Of a DNA stretch of 64,000 nucleotides, positions 25,937 through 34,063 are shown one piece after another (within the stretch, counting starts at the first letter, position 1; each line of letters opens with the position of its first letter). The translations under genes and the position numbers were made by a program. This DNA is from Saccharospirillum salsuginis (GTDB lineage Bacteria; Pseudomonadota; Gammaproteobacteria; Pseudomonadales; Natronospirillaceae): positions 1-64,000 of the forward strand of contig NZ_BMXR01000010.1 of the NCBI RefSeq assembly GCF_014651855.1, given 5' to 3'. The notes beneath the pieces were generated by a model. That model worked only from the letters and a program-made list of their open reading frames with translations, did no database searches and was not told where the DNA came from.

Positions 25937-26910
25937 ACGTTTCGATCCTTGGCGCACAATGACAACTGTTGGCTAGCAAGCTGCTCAGACATGCCTGCTT
26001 CGTTGATGGGCAGGCCCGATGCCTTCCAGCCGGACAAACCGTGAGGTTTCATGACGGCAGCCCCGGTTACGCCGTTTTCCAGCATCAAGCGGGCGACCTC
26101 GTACCCTCTAAAGTCCTTCACGCAATAACTGATCACACGATCCGCCTGTTTCAAGCGATCATAGACATTGGGCGTCAAGTCCCGCATGGGGATGTTGATC
26201 GCACCGGGAATGTGGGATTTTGCGTATTCGGCCGGTTCACGGGTGTCCACGAACACCACGTCTTTTTCCGTCGCTATTTCCGACAACACCTGATCGATGG
26301 GCAATTCAGCCACACGGCGAGCCCCCACACGCTGAACCAACGCCGGAGCGGTTTTACAGCCCTGCTTTTGAATTGCCTGACTGAGCGATTGATCGAGTGA
26401 ATTCGGCTCGGTGTCGTTGGCCAGTTCCGTATAGAGGGTGTCGAAGAATTCACCGTAACAGCCAACGGGCACATAGGCTCGACCGTGCCGGTCCTGCATA
26501 CTTCGAAAGTGCCGCTCCACACTGTTCACAAGCGGATCACTTCCAGCATACCAGGCTGTCGTTTCGATGGTGGCAAGTAGTTCGCCCATGCGGTGAAGGG
26601 TTGGATCGGAATCCTCAACCAGGGTGAGCAGGCTTTGAAAGGTGGATTGATCGGCGGTTCGTTTGTACTGAGCCTTGGGGACACCGAATGCGATGCCGTC
26701 GACCAATGCGTCACCAGACGGGCGAATTTCAATGTGAGCTTCGGGATCAATGTGGCGATTGATCAGCCAGGCGGAGGCCCAGCTATCCGGTTCCAGACTT
26801 TCCCAGGTCACATAGGTTTTGGTCCGGGATTGTTGAACCGAATCGACGACACCGAAGGCAATGCCGGACAGTGTCGCTAGAGTAACAAGCGCGATTACAA
26901 AATAACGCAT
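25921..26910 (-). CDS. Membrane-anchored ChrB-like / rhodanese fusion protein
   Basis: 329 residues. N-terminal anchor or signal (4-24), then a domain like the chromate-resistance exported protein family (about 30-165: WESLEPDSWASAWLINRHIDPEA, GIAFGVP, LATIET), then a rhodanese domain (about 200-305) with the active Cys in ISYCVKDFRG (about 262). A C-terminal pair of Cys (LCAKDRNVCGLN) may form a disulphide. A periplasmic sulphur-transfer or thiol redox role is likely. It is the first gene of the string that ends in the YD-repeat protein; the link in function is unknown. Confidence 0.8.
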   Translation of the reverse strand: MRYFVIALVTLATLSGIAFGVVDSVQQSRTKTYVTWESLEPDSWASAWLINRHIDPEAHIEIRPSGDALVDGIAFGVPKAQYKRTADQSTFQSLLTLVEDSDPTLHRMGELLATIETTAWYAGSDPLVNSVERHFRSMQDRHGRAYVPVGCYGEFFDTLYTELANDTEPNSLDQSLSQAIQKQGCKTAPALVQRVGARRVAELPIDQVLSEIATEKDVVFVDTREPAEYAKSHIPGAINIPMRDLTPNVYDRLKQADRVISYCVKDFRGYEVARLMLENGVTGAAVMKPHGLSGWKASGLPINEAGMSEQLASQQLSLCAKDRNVCGLN

Positions 26911-27312
26911 CCTTGGAAATCATCCATGCTTCAGTCATGAGTATTGGTTACAGCTCAGATTGGGCCTGATTGGTATTAACGGAGATCAAGGCCGAACTGG
27001 CATCCAGACTGCAAGACAGGAAGCCTGCGGTGGTTTACCGTATCGATTGTCCTTCTTATATAAAGAGGCCAATCGGGTAAATGTGATGTGTTCTACAAAA
27101 ACCATCGGTGATATTCGCTGTACTATAACTATGGTGGTACAGGCAAAGTGACCGCAATGGGATACCCCTAAAAAACGGAAACACTCCACCTCGATCAGGT
27201 GCCATTTTCTGTTGGCGGCCAGTCAAGATCGCCGGATTCAGCCCGATACGTAGGCAAGAAGATAGTTCTCGCCCCAATTTTAATAGCCATCTCAAGACAA
27301 TCCTCAATCCCC
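26911..27312. other. Intergenic region upstream of the rhodanese-led operon, inside the repeat-bounded segment
   Basis: About 400 bases between the operon start and the right repeat copy. The minus-strand promoter of the operon must lie near 26911-26960. CTGTAC (27118-27123) and GTACAG (27137-27142) form an inverted repeat with half-site centres 19 bp apart. No gene, transposase remnant or att core is visible. Confidence 0.5.
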
Positions 27313-27518
27313 AAACACGGCGGTATGTCACATTTCCGATGTCCAATGCTTGTTTTTTAAACAGCTTTCTTTAAGGTATGTAAGCGCTTTCATTATGCAT
27401 AAGAAGAAGCCAACCCAACAAAAACAAGAAGGAAAGCATTATGCCAACACACGCCAGACGCGCCGGCGTGATCTGCTTGATCGCCGGCCTGACCACAACC
27501 CTGGCCTCGGCCGCCACC
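27313..27518 (+). repeat. 206-bp direct repeat, right copy
   Basis: Same 206 bases as 15252-15457 apart from six substitutions. This copy continues into the full GH81 gene, so it is probably the functional parent sequence. Confidence 0.97.
27379..27392. promoter_or_regulatory. LacI-family type operator before GH81
   Basis: TGTAAGCGCTTTCA, 49 bases before the GH81 ATG. Operators of this form are bound by LacI/GalR-type sugar regulators, which fits a secreted glucanase induced by its substrate. Confidence 0.65.
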
Positions 27519-30500
27519 GTCCCGGTCGGCCAGGGCAGTATCGCCGATCAGCCCAATCCCGAGGGGTACACCTGCAGTATCGATCACGGCACCTGGATCC
27601 ACAACGCCGGCGTGGTCGAACCCGCCATCGACGGCTGCGATGAACAGAACGGACCGATCGGCACCCCGACCCGGCTCTACCCGCACCTGACCGGCCCGGC
27701 CGCCGACCAACCGACAGGCACACACCGCTGGTGGGGCTCGGTCGCTTTCTACGGCGACATGCCGATCGACGATGTCTCCAAAGCCGGCTACATCACGCCA
27801 GACCCGATCACCGCCCGGATCTCCGACCGGGGCTTTCGCATGCTCGGCATTCCCGGCGGCATCGAATACCAGAACGGCAACAGCTACATCTACGCGGTGC
27901 CGGACCCGTTCAGCGAAGTCTTCGACGGCTTGGCTATCGCCAACAGCCAGCACTCTCAACTGGAGGCCTCGCTCTACGATTACAGCGACGGCAGCGTCAC
28001 CGTGGAATGGCAGGACGCCGGCACGGCCGTGATGCGCGCGACCTTTGTGCATGGTTCTCCCTATGCGTTCGTCGATGTCCTCAGTGGTGACCTGCTGTTG
28101 AAATCCAAAGCCATCGAAGGCCCCGAAAAAGGGATCTATCACCAAAGCGACAACGCGCTCGGGGTCTGGACCGATGTGGCGGGCAACCGCAACACCTATC
28201 TGATTGTCGGAGACGGTCCGACCCAGTTCGACAATACCGATGCGCAACAGACCCGGGTTGATAACGCCAGCGGCCGATTCACCATCGCCCTGTTGCCCGT
28301 CGATGAGGCGCTGCCCGACACCGCGATGATCGATCAATTCTCGGCCTATGCCCTGAACCGGATCGACGAAGTCCGCATCGACTACACCGTCGACGACACC
28401 ACCCAGGACGTCACCGTGCAGCACCGTTATCTCAACCAGGGCGCGCCGGTCGATACCCTGGCCGGCTTGATGCCGATGCACTGGAAAAATGCGGTCACAC
28501 CGCTGAATTCGGACTATCACGTCCGCAGCGCCCGAGGTGTCATCCGATTCGCCGAACTCAGCGACTTCCAATACCAACTGCCCTTCGTCGGTGTTTTGCC
28601 CACCCTGCCCGCCAGCGACAGTGGTAGCTACGACCCGGATACCCTCGCTCAATTGATCCGCGAATTCATCGACCAGGGGGAAGCCAACTGGAACACAAAA
28701 ACGGACACCTACTGGTCCGGCAAGAACTACGGCAAGGTCGCGGAACTGGCGGCGCTGGCACATTCGCACGGCTTGACCGCCGAACACCAGGCACTGATCA
28801 ACTGGCTCAAGGCCGAACTGGAGAATTGGTTCACCGCCGAGACCAACGGCGAAGCGGACACCACGAAATACTTCTCCTACGACGACACCTGGAACACCCT
28901 GCTCGGCTACGACGAGAGCTTCGGCGCCCAGCAACAACTGAACGACCACCACTTTCATTACGGCTACTTCGTGCGCGCCGCCGCCGAAATCTGTCGCGTC
29001 GACAAAAGCTGGTGCGCGGACGATGCCTGGGGTCCGATGGTGGACATGCTGATTCGGGATTACGCCGCCGACCGCGACGACCCCCTCTTCCCCTACACCC
29101 GCAATTTCGATCCGGCCAATGGCTTCTCCTGGGCGTCCGGCCACGCCAACTTCGCGCTCGGCAACAACAACGAGTCCACCTCCGAAGCGGCCAACGCCTA
29201 CGGCGCCATCATTCTGTATGGCCTGATCACCGGCGACGAAGACCTGGTCGACCACGGCATTTATCTGCATGCCTCATCGACGGCGGCCTACTGGGAATAC
29301 TGGAACAATCTCGATCGTTATCGCGGTTACACCGGTATGCGCGATAACTTTCCGGCCGAGTACGACAAGATGACCACCTCCATCATCTGGGGCAACGGCA
29401 TGGTGTTCTCCACCTGGTTCAGCGGTGCCTACGCCCACATTCTCGGCATTCAGGGGCTGCCGCTGAATCCGCTGGTGATGCACATCGGCCAGTACCCGGA
29501 CTATCTGGAAGACTATGTCGACCTGGGACTCAGTGAATCCGGCAACGGCAAACCGTCCGGATTGCCGAACGATCAGTGGCGCGATGTCTGGTGGAACATC
29601 TGGGCTATGACCAACCCGGAAGCGGCGATCGCCGACTTCAACACCATGAACTTCGACTACGACGTCGAAGCCGGCGAGACCGTGGCCCACACTTACCACT
29701 GGATCCACAGTTTCAACGAACTGGGACATCTGGTTTCCGGCAAGGGTGAAGTTACCGCCGACCACCCGGCGGCGCTGGTGTTCGAGAAAAACGGCCAACT
29801 GACCTACCTGGCCTATAACTATTCGAACACCCCCATTCTGGTGAGCTTCTCGGACGGCATGGCCATCGCCGTGCAACCGAACAGCTTCGGCATCAAACAC
29901 ACCGGCGACCAGCCGGACGATCTGGAACCCGACACCGAAGCACCGGTGCTCGAAGGTTCGATCTCTCACGACGCCCTCGGCTCGACCAGCGCCTCGCTGA
30001 GTTGGCCGGCGGCGAGCGATAACCAGGGCGTCAGCGATTACGAAGTCACCGTGTCGTTCGGCCCCGAACCGACAATCGTCACCGATGCCCCCGCCGTGAA
30101 CCTGACCGGTCTGGACCCGGACACCGCCTACAGCGTAACGGTTCTGGCCCGCGACGCGGCCGGCAACGAATCCGCCGTGATCGCGACCGACTTCACCACC
30201 CGGCCCGCCGACGCCGACCAGCCGCCCAGCGAACCGACCGGACTGGACAGCACCAACATCACCGACACTGGCGCCACACTGACCTGGTCCGCCGCCAGCG
30301 ACGATGTCGGAGTGTCCCACTACGAAGTGGTTCTGTCCGAATCGGGGTCGATCGTCTCGGTATTCAATCCGGAAGGCACCCAGCAAGTGCTGTCCGGCCT
30401 GTCCGCCGATACAAGCTACACTGTCTCGGTTGTCGCCGTGGATACCCTGGGCCAGACTTCAACGGCCGCCAACCTGAGCTTTACCACCGACTCACCGGTC

Positions 30501-31310
30501 GTCAGTTGCACCGAGTTCTGTCTGGAAGAGGACGGTGATGCCCTGATTGTCACCGCGAAGACCGGCGATATCGTCGACCTGCACTTCACGGTCAATCAGG
30601 GTGCGCAACAGAACGTGCGCATGACACCGGTGGGCGACGACCATCAATACACCATCAGCAACCTGGCTGAAGGGGACGTCATCGACTACTTCTTCACCGT
30701 GATCGACGGCACCGCCTACGACACAGCCTGGGACCAGCATGTCTTCGGTGGCGGGGCGATCGACGAACCGGACAACGAGGCTCCGACCCGGCCCGGTGCG
30801 ATCAAGGTGAGCGACCTGACACACGACAGCGCCAGACTGGACTGGGCGGCCTCGACGGACAATGTCGGTGTGGATCACTACGAAGTAACGATCCCGGGTC
30901 GGGGTAATTTCCTGGCGACCAGCAACAGCCTCACGGTCGATGCCCTGACGCCGGAAACGACCTACGACGCCTCCGTCGTCGCGGTCGACGCCGCCGGCAA
31001 TGTCTCCTCGTCTGGAACCACGAGCTTTGCGACACCCAGTGAACCCGAGCAACCGCCCTGCGACGATGTCTGCGCGACCGAGATCGACGGCTCCACACTG
31101 CGCATCAGCGTTCAGGCCGGCGGCATCGCGGATTTGCATTACACCGTGAACGACGGCGGGCAGTTGAATGTGCGCATGGCAACGGTCGAAGGTGGGCACC
31201 AATACGACATCACCGGTTTGAATGCCGGTGACCGTGTGGATTTCTTCGTTACCGTCATCGACGGGACAGCGTATGACACGCCCTGGCAGGAACACGTCTT
31301 CAATCCGTGA
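27441..31310 (+). CDS. Secreted GH81 endo-beta-1,3-glucanase with FN3 and CBM56-like modules
   Basis: 1289 residues. Signal peptide 1-25. A GH81 catalytic region spans about 50-790: the acid region LNDHHFHYGY (about 500-509) and the paired glutamates in GNNNESTSEAANAYG (about 574-588) match the family. FN3 modules at about 830-920, 922-1015 and 1112-1200; two beta-rich modules at about 1022-1105 and 1203-1289 (VDLHFTVN/VDLHYTVN, FFxTVIDGTAYDT) that look like CBM56 beta-1,3-glucan binders. It should hydrolyse laminarin or other beta-1,3-glucans outside the cell. A sugar-type operator lies before it and a strong terminator after it. Confidence 0.92.
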   Translation: MPTHARRAGVICLIAGLTTTLASAATVPVGQGSIADQPNPEGYTCSIDHGTWIHNAGVVEPAIDGCDEQNGPIGTPTRLYPHLTGPAADQPTGTHRWWGSVAFYGDMPIDDVSKAGYITPDPITARISDRGFRMLGIPGGIEYQNGNSYIYAVPDPFSEVFDGLAIANSQHSQLEASLYDYSDGSVTVEWQDAGTAVMRATFVHGSPYAFVDVLSGDLLLKSKAIEGPEKGIYHQSDNALGVWTDVAGNRNTYLIVGDGPTQFDNTDAQQTRVDNASGRFTIALLPVDEALPDTAMIDQFSAYALNRIDEVRIDYTVDDTTQDVTVQHRYLNQGAPVDTLAGLMPMHWKNAVTPLNSDYHVRSARGVIRFAELSDFQYQLPFVGVLPTLPASDSGSYDPDTLAQLIREFIDQGEANWNTKTDTYWSGKNYGKVAELAALAHSHGLTAEHQALINWLKAELENWFTAETNGEADTTKYFSYDDTWNTLLGYDESFGAQQQLNDHHFHYGYFVRAAAEICRVDKSWCADDAWGPMVDMLIRDYAADRDDPLFPYTRNFDPANGFSWASGHANFALGNNNESTSEAANAYGAIILYGLITGDEDLVDHGIYLHASSTAAYWEYWNNLDRYRGYTGMRDNFPAEYDKMTTSIIWGNGMVFSTWFSGAYAHILGIQGLPLNPLVMHIGQYPDYLEDYVDLGLSESGNGKPSGLPNDQWRDVWWNIWAMTNPEAAIADFNTMNFDYDVEAGETVAHTYHWIHSFNELGHLVSGKGEVTADHPAALVFEKNGQLTYLAYNYSNTPILVSFSDGMAIAVQPNSFGIKHTGDQPDDLEPDTEAPVLEGSISHDALGSTSASLSWPAASDNQGVSDYEVTVSFGPEPTIVTDAPAVNLTGLDPDTAYSVTVLARDAAGNESAVIATDFTTRPADADQPPSEPTGLDSTNITDTGATLTWSAASDDVGVSHYEVVLSESGSIVSVFNPEGTQQVLSGLSADTSYTVSVVAVDTLGQTSTAANLSFTTDSPVVSCTEFCLEEDGDALIVTAKTGDIVDLHFTVNQGAQQNVRMTPVGDDHQYTISNLAEGDVIDYFFTVIDGTAYDTAWDQHVFGGGAIDEPDNEAPTRPGAIKVSDLTHDSARLDWAASTDNVGVDHYEVTIPGRGNFLATSNSLTVDALTPETTYDASVVAVDAAGNVSSSGTTSFATPSEPEQPPCDDVCATEIDGSTLRISVQAGGIADLHYTVNDGGQLNVRMATVEGGHQYDITGLNAGDRVDFFVTVIDGTAYDTPWQEHVFNP

Positions 31311-31341
31311 AGGTCTACTCTCCTGTGACTTCGGATATTTT

Positions 31342-31366
31342 GGGGCCTTGTAGGCCCCGTTTTTTT
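31342..31366 (+). terminator. Rho-independent terminator after GH81
   Basis: GGGGCC / GGCCCC stem with a five-base loop, followed by GTTTTTTT, 30 bases after the GH81 stop. Confidence 0.92.
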
Positions 31367-31399
31367 GGAGCCTCTCCACTCAGCCGGATGCAGAAGGCT

Positions 31400-32035
31400 T
31401 TATGGCCACGACGCCACCGCCTCATATGCAACGAATAACAAACCAAGGCTTGCGGGTACCAATAGCAGGCCACCGGTCACTCGCTGAATCCGGCGTCCAA
31501 CACCCGGATGCCGGTTAAAGCGTCGAACCGACACGCCCATGCCAACCCAAATCATTAACGTTACGCCGGATACGAACCAGAATACGACCGCATGCAACAC
31601 AGCAGCACTGACGGATGACGATACATCAGCAAATCCGGCCATAAACGAGGTCATAATCAGCCACGCCTTGGGATTGAGCAGCTGAAATACCGTAATCTCT
31701 ACAAAACGGAAGCGCCCCAGGTACCTGACGGGCGCCGCTGTCGATTCAGCGTCCTGGCCTGACGAGCGCAAGAGCGTCATCCCCACCCACACCAGATAAC
31801 TCAATCCCAGAACTTTCAGGACGGACATGGCGGCAGGATAGCTCAGCAGAAAAGTCGACAAGCCAACCCAACAGAACCCGATCAGAATCACACCGCCCGT
31901 TTGTACTCCGGCCACTAGCATCACAACATTGCGTAGGCTGTCCTGACTGGATCGATGAAAAACGATCAGATTGTTCGGTCCAGGTGCCAACAACGTAGCC
32001 CCCATCAGCAATGCCAAACTCCACAAGGCCGTCAT
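31400..32035 (-). CDS. LysE/RhtB-family exporter
   Basis: 211 residues, about six membrane helices, with the family start pattern LLAPGPNNLIVFHRS (near residues 15-30) and LNPKAWLIM in the middle. Proteins of this family export amino acids or their derivatives. Its ATG overlaps the stop of the upstream GST gene (ATGA at 32032-32035), so the two are co-translated under a shared promoter facing the divergent LysR gene. Confidence 0.92.
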   Translation of the reverse strand: MTALWSLALLMGATLLAPGPNNLIVFHRSSQDSLRNVVMLVAGVQTGGVILIGFCWVGLSTFLLSYPAAMSVLKVLGLSYLVWVGMTLLRSSGQDAESTAAPVRYLGRFRFVEITVFQLLNPKAWLIMTSFMAGFADVSSSVSAAVLHAVVFWFVSGVTLMIWVGMGVSVRRFNRHPGVGRRIQRVTGGLLLVPASLGLLFVAYEAVASWP

Positions 32036-33054
32036 GACGCCACCACAGGTTGGCCTGATACCTCGTTCACACGGTCGAACGCCACGGATCCACCACGCCG
32101 GATGGCGAGTCGTATGGGCCCTAAATGCTGGCGGTTGGGGTCGGCCTCCCAGTCCAGTGACGGGGCGCGGGGGATGACAGGCTCTCCGTAATAATTGCTC
32201 GCGTGTATCTGATCAAAGCGGACCGTTTCAGACACTCCGGGCCACTGATAGAGTTCCCGGGCATAGGCCCACAGGTTGGGGTAGTCCACCAATCGTCGAT
32301 AGCCGCAACGGCTGTGTTGAACATAATCGATGTCAAATCGGACCAGGGTGGGAAGCAATCGCCAGTCGGCCTCGGTCAACCAGTCCCCCATTAAAAACCG
32401 GCGTTTACTCAATCGCATGTCCAACCAGGCTAGTGTTCGAAAGACGGATTCGACCGCCTCTTCGTAGGCGGTTTGATTGGCGGCAAAGCCACTTCGGTAA
32501 ACGCCGTTCGATAAGTGATGGTAGAGTTTTTCATTCAAAGCGCTCAGGTCCGTGCGCATAGAAGCGGGTTGAAAGTCCATGTCCGGAGAACGCCCCAGGG
32601 ATGGCATAGATTCCAGAGCGGTCATGATTTCCGACGATTCGTTGCTGACTATGGTTTGGTCGCGCTGGTCCCACAGTACCGGGATGGTCACCCGGCCGGT
32701 GTAGTTCGGCTCGTTCAGGACATACAACTCATGCAGATGGTGAATTGCATGTTCCGTCCCCGGTACCACCCATTGCTCCCCCCAGTTGGCCGGGTACCCC
32801 TCTTTTTTTGGCCCTCCGGTAATGTGCACCGGCACAATGGATTCCAGGCCTCTCAGTGCACGCACTAACATGACCCGATGTGACCACGGGCAGCTCCAGG
32901 AGCCCAGTAGCCAATACCGACCTGGGGTGGCTAATGCCCGGTGCCTCCATTGGGGGTCGATCCGAGATTGATAGCGACTGGCGGGCCGAATGTAAGCCCC
33001 TTGTTGCCAGAGTTCGTTGTCGTCTACCCACTGACCGCATCGCACCATTCCCAT
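32032..33054 (-). CDS. Glutathionyl-hydroquinone-reductase-like GST (Xi/Omega class)
   Basis: 340 residues, typical of the long YqjG/ECM4 family. The active-site motif WSCPWSHR lies near residue 53, and a C-terminal helical GST domain fills the second half (FRTLAWLDMRLSKRRFLMGDWLTEADWRLLPTLVRFD segments). These enzymes reduce glutathionyl-hydroquinones using GSH. ATG 33054 has GAAGGG six to eight bases upstream, better than the longer start at 33102. It heads an operon with the LysE exporter, divergent from a LysR gene that is the likely regulator. Confidence 0.9.
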   Translation of the reverse strand: MGMVRCGQWVDDNELWQQGAYIRPASRYQSRIDPQWRHRALATPGRYWLLGSWSCPWSHRVMLVRALRGLESIVPVHITGGPKKEGYPANWGEQWVVPGTEHAIHHLHELYVLNEPNYTGRVTIPVLWDQRDQTIVSNESSEIMTALESMPSLGRSPDMDFQPASMRTDLSALNEKLYHHLSNGVYRSGFAANQTAYEEAVESVFRTLAWLDMRLSKRRFLMGDWLTEADWRLLPTLVRFDIDYVQHSRCGYRRLVDYPNLWAYARELYQWPGVSETVRFDQIHASNYYGEPVIPRAPSLDWEADPNRQHLGPIRLAIRRGGSVAFDRVNEVSGQPVVAS

Positions 33055-33154
33055 AAAAAGCCCTTCTATTTCGTGAGATTTAATCACACAATAAGCGAGC
33101 AAATAGCGATATAAAATCGATTTTATCCAACATTTATGTCAGGAATTCTCACCT

Positions 33155-34042
33155 ATGAGAAACCTCCCTCCACTAAACAGCCTGAAAGCGTTCGAGGCGG
33201 CAGCTCGATTAGAAAGTATGAACAAAGCAGCCGACGAACTGTGCGTGACACATGGCGCAATCAGTCGACAGGTCAGTCAGCTGGAATCTTGGCTGGACGT
33301 TCGACTATTTGAACGGGCAGGACGACAGGTGCGATTGACGCCTGTCGGAAAAACCTATCAACAGGCACTGACTTCCTCACTGGATTGGATAGAACGGGAA
33401 ACGGAACGTGTGCTGAATGCGTATCGAGCTCCCGCACTGGGGATCGTCACCACCCATACCTTTGCCAATCGCTGGCTGATGAAACGGTTGCCGGACTTTC
33501 AACAGCGACACCCCGATGTCGACATCCGGATCACGCTTGACCAGTCCCGAACACGATTGGGCCATGACGGTATCGATGTCGGCATCCGAATGGGACGGGG
33601 CCCCTGGCCGGAATGCGATTGCCTGCCACTGATGAATGATCGGCTTATCGTCGTATGCAGTCCTGCACTGATCGAGCCGCATTCATCCGGAATGACGCTT
33701 GATGCAATCCAGGATTTCCCATTACTTCACGATCAGGATCCTGATGCCCAATGGTCAAGAATGATTCCGGCTTTGCGAGCGAATGCCAAGAACGGATCGG
33801 GCACCAGGCTGGCCAGTACCGACTTGGTGTTAACCCATGCAGTCCAGGGACAGGGAATGGCGTTGGTCAGCGAAAGAATGGCCGAGACCGAATTAGCCAC
33901 AGGTCAATTGATACAACCGGTTTCGGAATCTATTGAATTGGGCCAGTATCATTGGCTGGTGGCGCCTCTGGGCCAGATCGATCAACCAATCATCAGTGAC
34001 TTCACTCACTGGCTGCGGAAGCAAACGGCGGAGCTACGCTGA
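33155..34042 (+). CDS. LysR-family regulator (GcvA-like)
   Basis: 295 residues with an N-terminal winged helix (LNSLKAFEAAARLESMNKAA, THGAISRQVSQLE) and a substrate-binding domain with the GcvA-type TTHTFANRWLMKRLP strand. It is divergent from the GST/LysE operon across about 100 bp, the classic LysR layout, so it probably controls that operon and itself. Confidence 0.93.
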   Translation: MRNLPPLNSLKAFEAAARLESMNKAADELCVTHGAISRQVSQLESWLDVRLFERAGRQVRLTPVGKTYQQALTSSLDWIERETERVLNAYRAPALGIVTTHTFANRWLMKRLPDFQQRHPDVDIRITLDQSRTRLGHDGIDVGIRMGRGPWPECDCLPLMNDRLIVVCSPALIEPHSSGMTLDAIQDFPLLHDQDPDAQWSRMIPALRANAKNGSGTRLASTDLVLTHAVQGQGMALVSERMAETELATGQLIQPVSESIELGQYHWLVAPLGQIDQPIISDFTHWLRKQTAELR

Positions 34043-34050
34043 GCTCCGCC
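34027..34050. terminator. Strong hairpin between convergent LysR and carboxylase genes
   Basis: A perfect 9-bp stem, GGCGGAGCT with AGCTCCGCC, and a 6-base loop spans the LysR stop codon. T-runs on both sides are poor, so it may slow or terminate transcription from either direction only weakly. Confidence 0.4.
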
Positions 34051-34063
34051 GCGGAGGGATTGT

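Noticed and set aside
27393..29270. A 625-codon minus-strand frame opposite GH81
   Set aside because: The product is low-complexity Gly/Val/Asp-rich sequence typical of frames opposite high-GC genes; GH81 motifs are on the plus strand.
33070..33090. CRP-like dyad CGTGA ... TCACA before the GST gene
   Set aside because: The spacer is seven bases and the first half is off consensus, so it does not fit CRP.
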